NCBI GenBank assembly: GCA_020650975.1 | Contig: JAIPMN010005042.1 | Span: forward strand, 1 to 24,243 | Direction: 5' to 3' | Source of the DNA: Apostichopus californicus | Taxonomy: Eukaryota; Echinodermata; Holothuroidea; Aspidochirotida; Stichopodidae | Length of the DNA stretch: 24,243 bases | Part shown: in pieces, positions 21,901 through 24,243 of the stretch | Position numbering within the stretch: position 1 is the first letter of the stretch | Layout: each line of letters begins with the position of its first letter | The notes under the pieces: model-generated | What the model was told of the DNA's origin: nothing | Database searches by the model: none | What the model saw: only the letters and a program-made list of their open reading frames with translations | Made by a program: the position numbers and the translations under genes

Positions 21901-24243
21901 AAACAAGAGAAAAGCACACTCTTCGTGAAGTAATTTCTATCCTGCTCAGCCCATGAAAAGGCTGACAAGAGACCTGGGAAAACTCAGAGCCGCCTCTGGG
22001 TGTCTTGCGAGAGTAGGCTAAGAAGTATAACAATCGATTGTAGTGACATAAGCAAACACCTTGCGACCTCTCTCACAGTTTATAGCCAATTAGAATGCAG
22101 GATTACTAGAGTTGGTAAGTGAAGGCTGTTGAAATCATTTTATGTATAAATGTAAGGTCATAGCTGGTGTAGGAGGCGGGGGGGGGGGGGGGGGTGCACA
22201 AATGTTTGTGAAAATTCGGGCAATATGCTGAGAATTTTTCGGGCACCTACTGAAAGAAGAATAATTTGCAATGTGTTTTTCAATGGTTAAACATATTATT
22301 ATTACCATTGTTATTGTAACGACTTCCCCAATAATTCTAACCAATATGGAAGGGTAATAACACGGAAAATGATTGTATGTTATTGGCATGTGATGTAATA
22401 ACAGATGAATGCCTATATGATATGCACTTTAACATGTTGAACGCACCCGGAGCGTGCAAAAAATGTTGGTTATATTTTTCGGGCAGCCCCCCCCCCCCCA
22501 AACCAAATTTTTTAATTAGTTGGTTCTCTCTTTGACATATTTTAATTTTACTTTGTTTACTACAGAAAGTCGAAAAACAGATTTTGGCCACTGTGTGTTC
22601 GTGTGTGTTAGTGCATTGAGATTAACAGTGAATGTTTGAATGGATTTGCTATACATTTCTCATACTGTTCGTTACTGTAGACAACTTGCAATATAGTTTA
22701 CTATTTCACAAAATGTAGAAAATATCAAATTTATATATATATTGAATATTCCATAACTTCTGAGATGTTTTGCCCAGCTCTAATGCCTGACTTTATAAAT
22801 TTATTTTGCTTTACAGGACAGCGATGATTATGAATTATTAATTGTTGGCCACTCCCTTGGAGCTGGTGCAGCTGTTGTTCTTGGCATCCTGCTGAGACCG
22901 GACTACCCCACCCTCCATGTCATTTGTTTTGCACCTCCTGGGGGTTTACTGAGGTAAACAAAATACAGTGTTGCCAATGCTAGAATTAAGAAATCCATGA
23001 AGGAAGCATATCAAACCAAGATGTATGCATCTCTGACCATTTGTGTAAACTATTAATGTTGTTTTGTTAAGACACGATTGGAGAATAACTCATTTTTCAT
23101 GGGAAAATAGCATTTATGCAATTTTGGTTACTTTTATATATGCCACCATGAAGGCTGTTCTCCTCCACTTCAAAATTATTTGTAAGTTGGAAAAGTTTAA
23201 ACTTCATGTCTGTTATTCTTACTGAAGAACTAGTTGAAACATGAGAATTATTTCTGTCTGTAGCACTTGAGAGCTGAGGTTAGTTGTTAGGACTGTATTT
23301 TATCAGTAGAACTGAATGTTGGTGTGTAATTATTGTGTTTTAGTGTGTAGTTATTATGTAAAAAAAATGTGTAAAAGTAAGTTGGCCTGACGTTTCGATC
23401 CTAGCAGGATCTTTTTCAAAGGCTGAATGACAAGTAATAATAATAATGTGGATTTATACAGCGCACAAATCCGCCTTAAGTCAACAAGGCGCAATACAAT
23501 AACAAGTAACAGTAACAGAAGGGACAAAAACACACACAGAATACAGACAGGTTAATGAGCATTATGTAGCAATTATTGTGCAAGGAAACTGATTTTTGAC
23601 TATGTAGGAGGGAACCAACTGCAATCCAGTGCAGTCATCGTTACAGCTTTGACATTAGTTGTCAAGTTTGGATGTAACTCAGTGTAGAGAACTAGACCAG
23701 ATTTAACAAATTTTACCTTGAAATTTAAACTTCTATGAACTTAATGTTGTTAAAGAACAATTTGCAGCTCTATACAACCAAACTGAACCACATAATTAAT
23801 TTGACCTAAGATATGCCTCAGGACTTTTAAATTAAATTTGAGCAGTACATTTAACTGGCTGCTAGCTGTACTTCTATTTCTAGCAGCACATCTGAATGTA
23901 CCCTGTCGAAGCAGGTTTTGCAACCAGTTATAGCTAGGAAAATAATTCTTTGAGTGGAATAACTAGCACCTGTACTAATGAAATAGATTAGATTTATAAT
24001 TGCAGAAATAATTCTACCTGTGAAATGAGTTGTTTAAATGAGTTCCTGACTTCCTGATCATTTAACAAAGATCTCAAAGATATTGATTTGATTGAAATTG
24101 TTTTCTTTCCAGCCTCCCAGCTGCTGAGTATACAAAAGAATTTACTACCTCAGTTATAAATGGCAAAGATGTGGTGGCTAGGGTGGGATTATCCCAGATG
24201 GAGCTGCTCCGAACGGATTTACTGGCAGCTATCAAACGAAGCC
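3774..24243 (+). CDS. DAGL: sn-1-specific diacylglycerol lipase (DAGL), partial gene, nine exons
   Basis: DAGL hydrolyses the sn-1 acyl chain of diacylglycerol at membranes, giving 2-arachidonoylglycerol. The conceptual splice joins 3774-3936, 4764-4848, 6394-6606, 7381-7502, 7917-8055 or 8406, 20354-20515, 21657-21740, 22817-22953 and 24113-24243. All junctions are GT-AG, keep frame and contain no stop, giving about 412 (short exon 5) or 529 codons (long exon 5). Family landmarks appear in order: last membrane helix, IVPSDI, a Cys-rich segment, ETPFFVALDH, AIRGT (oxyanion region of class 3 lipases), GHSLGAG with the serine at 22853-22855, and GKD with the aspartate at 24168-24170. GHSLGAG and PPGGLL favour the alpha paralogue; the HHY segment before the Cys-rich region is closer to beta. 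The gene is cut at both window ends, so the start codon and catalytic His are absent. Confidence 0.93.
4068..4183 (+). repeat. G-rich minisatellite, period about 30 bp, 4 copies
   Basis: Four nearly identical units share the core GGGAGTGCAGGGGGTGGAGA, followed by GTGTGG and then GATA or AAAA, which alternate. The first unit is one G shorter. The period is a multiple of 3, so open frames occur on both strands (Gly/Cys/Glu-rich on +). I read these as repeat artefacts, because the DAGL splice skips them. Confidence 0.9.
4184..4763. other. Remainder of DAGL intron, no feature seen
   Basis: AT-rich intron sequence ending in a usual pyrimidine-rich acceptor (CTCTACAATTTCAG). No repeat or RNA gene is recognised. 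Confidence 0.6.
4764..4848 (+). CDS. DAGL: DAGL exon: basic juxtamembrane linker
   Basis: An 85-bp exon between an AG acceptor at 4762-4763 and the donor GAT|GTAAGG. Its first base completes the leucine codon from the previous exon. It reads ITQRQYQQKWQRRLRKLYHL and ends in GDNQD. In DAGLs this position holds a basic W-x-x-R linker leading to a short Cys or hydrophobic stretch and then an acidic segment. Conservation alone would be weak; phase continuity and position between two firm exons carry the call. Confidence 0.75.
5080..5107 (+). repeat. G-rich tract
   Basis: A run of 11 G (GTGGGGGGGGGGG), then TGGGAGGGGAAGGG. Four G-runs are close enough for a G-quadruplex on the + strand. Confidence 0.55.
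6029..6153 (+). repeat. Minisatellite, period about 25 bp, 5 copies
   Basis: Five units on the pattern GGGGCGAGAGAATGGTACCC + TGGTG, with small changes, spanning 125 bp. It is G-rich on the sense strand and lies about 240 bp upstream of the next DAGL exon. Open frames through it on both strands are repeat artefacts. Confidence 0.9.
6394..6606 (+). CDS. DAGL: DAGL exon: conserved linker with IVPSDI motif
   Basis: A 71-codon exon, phase 0 at both ends (TATAG|AAT to GAG|GTAGGT). It contains FFRDIDIVPSDILAGLMLL, closely matching the diagnostic F-F-x-D-x-D-[IL]-V-P-S-D-I-x-A-G-L segment of DAGLs. It continues with a basic stretch (REDQKKRRRA), FLSGVPIT and TKYLD. This segment sits between the membrane domain and the hydrolase and is among the best-conserved noncatalytic parts of the family. 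Identification as DAGL rests strongly on this exon together with the nucleophile exon. Confidence 0.95.
7132..7333 (+). repeat. Minisatellite, period 17-20 bp, about 12 copies
   Basis: Units follow GGCAAGTTGGGGAGGGT with variable length. The array is G-rich on the sense strand and stops 47 bp before the acceptor of the next DAGL exon. Ten units contain GCAAGT and one contains GTAAGT (7310-7315), both splice-donor-like. Open frames on both strands across the array are repeat artefacts. Confidence 0.9.
7381..7502 (+). CDS. DAGL: DAGL exon: start of lipase domain, Tyr-Gly segment
   Basis: The exon is phase 0 at its start (TTCTTAATAG|GAT) and ends with two bases of an arginine codon before a GTCATT donor, which is a weak site. 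The peptide includes ELHHYWKYAIASYGCTGYAL, matching the HHYM-x-F-A-x-A-A-Y-G-W segment of DAGLs, then KCLKLLSC, the start of the Cys-rich region. A better-looking donor inside the exon (CACAG|GTTATG near 7451) would break the frame with the next exon, so it was not used. Confidence 0.88.
7917..8055 (+). CDS. DAGL: DAGL exon 5, short form: Cys-rich segment to HSA
   Basis: The acceptor is ATTTGGACAG; the first base A completes AGA (Arg) from the previous exon. The peptide runs SSCITSQQRGDLTGR, then ACCQCNYTALLEL and ends DIVFGTFHSA before GTCAGT. This matches the family pattern of a CCxC cluster, a spacer and a D-[IF]-[IV]-x-x-x-x-H-[DS]-x-V segment. Splicing here to the exon at 20354 gives HSA-VWETPFF, the normal DAGL continuity without insertion, so this is likely the ancestral boundary. 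The donor is not ideal (C at +3). Confidence 0.75.
8056..8406 (+). CDS. DAGL: In-frame 117-codon extension of DAGL exon 5 (alternative donor)
   Basis: The frame stays open past the first donor for exactly 117 codons to a second phase-0 donor, GCG|GTATGC. The extension has ten cysteines (HCEHC near the middle and CLTCVCECYC near the end) and stops with QLHSA, mimicking the TFHSA before the first donor. Base composition is near 50% GC, well above the adjacent intron, and amino-acid use is balanced. This supports real coding use rather than intron read-through. I know of no DAGL with such an insertion here, and function is unknown. It would lie just before the first strand of the hydrolase core. 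An intronic coincidence or a retained exon of other origin is possible. Confidence 0.55.
8407..11539. other. First part of 12 kb DAGL intron, no gene seen
   Basis: AT-rich sequence with stops in all frames. It contains a G-rich patch at 10958-10996 and several poly(T) runs. Short open frames (for example 9447-9707) have AT-driven composition and no recognised similarity. I see no exon, RNA gene or element in it. Confidence 0.6.
10958..10996 (+). repeat. G-rich tract, potential G-quadruplex
   Basis: GGGG, GGGGGG, GGG, GGGG and GGG runs within 40 bases on the + strand. No function is shown. Confidence 0.5.
11540..11636 (-). mobile_element. Degenerate tRNA-derived SINE head (relic)
   Basis: On the minus strand the stretch reads like a tRNA-type SINE promoter. 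An A-box-like part (TGTAACGTGTGATGGATGAA) is followed about 30 bases later by a B-box-like GGTTGTGGGTTTTAATCTC. The B box has lost the usual GTTCGAAT core, so this is an old copy. No body, tail or target duplication could be delimited. Confidence 0.4.
12174..12230 (+). repeat. (CCCA)n repeat with adjoining G and C runs
   Basis: About five CCCA units (12177-12194) are followed by a run of 10 G, then AAAGGGGCGACCACCCCCC. The adjacent C and G runs can form a hairpin. Confidence 0.7.
12328..12470. other. CpG-rich patch, probably a repeat remnant
   Basis: This about 140-bp patch holds many CpG dinucleotides (ACGCTTCGCGCC, GGCGCTACGC, CGCCCCTCGG, CTACACGTCTGATCG), while surrounding DNA has few. 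It contains the near-palindrome GGCGCTACGC/GCTTCGCGCC around ACCCATGGTG. An open frame at 12136-12465 spans it but shows no known domain. A young transposable-element fragment is more likely than a CpG-island promoter. Confidence 0.35.
14456..14482. repeat. (TTAA)n simple repeat
   Basis: TAATTAATTAATTAATTGATTAATTAAT, a near-perfect self-complementary tetranucleotide repeat with one G interruption. Confidence 0.8.
14826..14920 (+). repeat. Short tandem array, about 3 copies of a 35-41-bp unit
   Basis: Three copies share GTTGAAATATGAAATTATTG with small indels; the first two are followed by ATCCATAAAGGAGAG and ATCAATGAAGGAAAG, and the last is partial. Confidence 0.75.
15371..15819 (+). repeat. 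Higher-order tandem array: alternating 93- and 85-bp units
   Basis: Five units each begin CACTAATGT: 15371-15463 (93 bp), 15464-15548 (85 bp), 15549-15641 (93 bp), 15642-15726 (85 bp) and 15727-15819 (about 93 bp, mixed type). Units 1 and 3 are almost identical to each other, as are 2 and 4, so the true repeat is a 178-bp dimer. The 93-bp type carries the extra CAGTTACCC segment. Each unit has a TAAGG...CCTTA inverted pair able to form a hairpin. A degraded flank continues to about 15900. Confidence 0.92.
15820..17341. other. DAGL intron segment, simple repeats only
   Basis: It holds a (GATA)4 tract (about 16767-16782) and a G-rich run (16956-16998). The open frame at 16042-16296 is AT-rich with no recognisable domain and no family match known to me, so it is not called as a gene. 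Confidence 0.55.
16956..16998 (+). repeat. G-rich tract, potential G-quadruplex
   Basis: GGGG, GGAGGG, GGGGG, GGGGG and a long G run interrupted by A and T, on the + strand. Confidence 0.55.
17342..17401 (+). repeat. Perfect 15-bp minisatellite, 4 copies
   Basis: Four exact copies of CATAATGGAAATGTC. The period is divisible by 3, so it is open in several frames on both strands (HNGNV on +, MDISI on -). These peptides are repeat artefacts. Confidence 0.95.
18010..18020 (+). repeat. Target-site duplication, left copy
   Basis: TTAAACATGAG, identical to 18328-18338 on the other side of the SINE. Confidence 0.85.
18021..18327 (+). mobile_element. Intact tRNA-derived SINE, 307 bp
   Basis: The 5' head is tRNA-like: A box AAGTGGTTAAGGATGTGG (18033-18050) and B box GGTTCGCGTCT (18072-18082), suiting an internal RNA polymerase III promoter. 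The body contains the CCTTGGGCAAGGGCAC and CATCCAGGTGTATAAATGG segments seen in a widespread class of SINEs from marine invertebrates. The 3' end reads GGGCTTTATAAATC then ATTATTATCATTA. A perfect 11-bp duplication, TTAAACATGAG, flanks it, which fixes both ends and shows LINE-mediated insertion. It sits in sense orientation in the 12 kb DAGL intron. The head is a SINE promoter, not a functional tRNA gene. Confidence 0.88.
18328..18338 (+). repeat. Target-site duplication, right copy
   Basis: TTAAACATGAG, the right partner of 18010-18020. Confidence 0.85.
18339..20353. other. Last part of 12 kb DAGL intron, no gene seen
   Basis: Very AT-rich, with an (AAT)n tract at 19291-19320. It ends in the acceptor TTTGTCTTCAG. 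No element or exon is recognised. Confidence 0.6.
20354..20515 (+). CDS. DAGL: DAGL exon: first core strands and RGT oxyanion region
   Basis: A 54-codon exon, phase 0 at both ends. It reads VWETPFFVALDHEHKKVILA, then IRGTSSVSDIVTDLCAD, and ends GFLGHK. This matches the DAGL core x-x-E-[TL]-P-F-x-V-A-[VL]-D-H, a hydrophobic strand, and the RGT-x-S segment followed by D-x-x-T-D-L. In class 3 lipases the RGT region supplies the oxyanion hole. GHK before the donor continues into GM in the next exon, as in the family. The donor, AAG|GTTAGT, lies at the very edge of a LINE remnant. Confidence 0.95.
20516..20945 (-). mobile_element. 5'-truncated non-LTR retrotransposon (LINE), C-terminal and 3' UTR fragment
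   Basis: On the minus strand the frame ending at 20621 reads PYKIVYGFDNLSFTDFF, RGHSLTLQKSHSRINIR, NFFSNRVVNEWNSLPE and FKNALDKHL. This is the typical C-terminal tail after the reverse transcriptase in CR1/L2-like (Jockey-superfamily) LINEs. An in-frame TGA lies just upstream of RNNCLPYKI, so the copy is dead. About 105 bp of 3' UTR follow, ending in a CTAAA-type tail at 20516-20535 that touches the DAGL splice donor. The left limit near 20945 is approximate. The clade name is an inference. Confidence 0.82.
20946..21656. other. DAGL intron remainder
   Basis: AT-rich, with no recognisable feature. The acceptor TTCCGTTTCATTACAG is a good one. Confidence 0.6.
21657..21740 (+). CDS. DAGL: DAGL exon: helix before the nucleophile strand
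   Basis: A 28-codon, phase-0 exon with a strong donor (GTG|GTGAGT). It encodes GMIAAAVYIKDKLQDEAILT and ends QAFSCLPV, matching the G-M-x-x-x-A-x-Y-[IV]-x-x-x-L...L-S-Q-A-F helix that follows GHK in DAGLs and precedes the catalytic serine strand. A donor three bases earlier (CCT|GTGGTG) would drop one valine; the GTGAGT site is stronger. Confidence 0.92.
21741..22816. other. DAGL intron with G17 and C13 runs
   Basis: Noncoding. The G run at 22178-22194 and C run at 22487-22499 bound a 322-bp segment. No exon is seen, and the acceptor is TTTTGCTTTACAG. Confidence 0.6.
22178..22499. repeat. Segment bounded by G17 and C13 runs with repeated TTCGGGCA motif
   Basis: The left edge is 17 G and the right edge 13 C, so the ends are inverted complements. 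Inside, A4TTCGGGCA (22211-22222), ATTTTTCGGGCA (22234-22245) and again ATTTTTCGGGCA (22474-22485) recur in the same orientation, two near the left and one at the right edge. It could be a short mobile element or foldback remnant. No target duplication was found. Confidence 0.4.
22817..22953 (+). CDS. DAGL: DAGL exon: GHSLGAG nucleophile elbow
   Basis: The peptide starts DSDDYELLIVGHSLGAGAA, with the nucleophile serine codon at 22853-22855, then LLRPDYPTLHVICFAPPGGL. The G-H-S-L-G-[AG]-G elbow followed by L-L-R-P-x-Y-P and P-P-G-G-L-L is the strongest DAGL signature in the window. GAG and PPGGLL resemble the alpha paralogue (beta has GGG and PPRGLW). The exon ends with AG; with C from the next exon this makes serine, giving PPGGLLS as in the family. 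The donor is GAG|GTAAAC. Confidence 0.97.
23384..23424 (-). ncRNA. Hammerhead-ribozyme-like motif (probably degenerate, Penelope-type repeat)
   Basis: Read on the minus strand: stem I strand GCCT, a core-like TTGAAAA, stem II GATCC-TGCTA-GGATC, then GAAA, CGTC, and AGGC pairing back to GCCT. The order and spacing match the minimal hammerhead ribozymes of Penelope-like retroelements, with cleavage expected after GTC. The first core box should be CTGATGA; here three of its seven bases differ, so self-cleavage is unlikely. The architecture is seen in the sequence; the family link is inference. Confidence 0.4.
23430..23437. repeat. Target-site duplication, left copy
   Basis: ACAAGTAA, repeated at 23502-23509. 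Confidence 0.55.
23438..23501 (-). mobile_element. 64-bp 5'-truncated retroelement fragment with (ATT)n tail
   Basis: On the minus strand it ends GCGCTGTATAAATC then CACATTATTATTA and is flanked by the 8-bp repeat ACAAGTAA. The GCGC-TATAAATC-(ATT)n end resembles the 3' end of the SINE at 18021-18327 (GGGCTTTATAAATC, ATTATTATC), suggesting the same LINE machinery. The remaining part has AAGGCG/CGCCTT inverted bits. It is inserted beside the hammerhead-like repeat, so it is probably the younger event. Confidence 0.65.
24113..24243 (+). CDS. DAGL: DAGL exon (partial): catalytic Asp segment
   Basis: The first base C completes the serine codon. The peptide is LPAAEYTKEFTTSVINGKD, VVARVGLSQMELLRTDLL, AAIKRS, running off the window end. 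It matches the A-x-E-Y-[ST]-K-E-F-[VT]-T-[AS]-V-[VI]-x-G-K-D-[LV]-V-x-R-[IV]-G-L-S-Q segment of DAGLs. The aspartate of GKD (codon 24168-24170) corresponds to the catalytic-triad Asp. The regulatory loop and catalytic His should follow beyond the window. Confidence 0.95.

Larger units (their letters stand above)
22954..24112. other. DAGL intron with retroelement scraps
   Basis: AT-rich intron. Besides the hammerhead-like motif and the 64-bp insertion, no feature is recognised. The acceptor is TTTTCTTTCCAG. Confidence 0.65.

Noticed and set aside
1-24243. CRISPR array, bacterial operon or phage region
   Set aside because: No repeat-spacer pattern; spliced exons, SINEs and LINE remnants show animal nuclear DNA.

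Overview
The window is nuclear DNA from an animal, most likely a marine invertebrate deuterostome such as an echinoderm or a relative. The evidence is one protein-coding gene split into short GT-AG exons, AT-rich introns of up to 12 kb, retroelement remnants (SINE, LINE tail, (ATT)n-tailed fragments) and many minisatellites and G/C runs. Species-level assignment is an inference from repeat style and cannot be settled here.

The only host gene I can support is on the + strand and encodes an sn-1-specific diacylglycerol lipase (DAGL), the membrane serine hydrolase that makes the endocannabinoid 2-arachidonoylglycerol. Nine exons lie at 3774-3936, 4764-4848, 6394-6606, 7381-7502, 7917-8055 (or 8406), 20354-20515, 21657-21740, 22817-22953 and 24113 to the window end. 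All splice phases agree and there is no in-frame stop. They run from the last N-terminal membrane helix, through the conserved IVPSDI linker segment and the cysteine-rich segment, to the alpha/beta-hydrolase core, with the GHSLGAG nucleophile elbow and the GKD catalytic aspartate. The first three membrane helices, the regulatory loop, the catalytic histidine and the C-terminal tail should lie outside the window. Alpha versus beta paralogue is not fully resolved; the catalytic exons look more like alpha.

Layout: 1-3773 is noncoding apart from a weak candidate alternative first exon at 3495-3555. 3774-8406 is a compact exon cluster whose introns hold three G-rich minisatellites. 8407-20353 is a 12 kb intron with a two-unit higher-order tandem array (15371-15819), an intact tRNA-derived SINE with target-site duplication (18021-18327), a SINE relic and a CpG-rich patch. 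20354 to the end holds the catalytic exons, a LINE 3' fragment directly abutting a splice donor, a G17/C13-bounded segment, a hammerhead-ribozyme-like repeat and a 64-bp retroelement scrap.

The most notable point is exon 5. It has two phase-0 donors 351 bp apart, both after a codon series reading His-Ser-Ala. The longer form would insert a 117-residue cysteine-rich segment exactly between HSA and VWETPFF, at the entry of the lipase core. It has coding-like composition, unlike the flanking introns.
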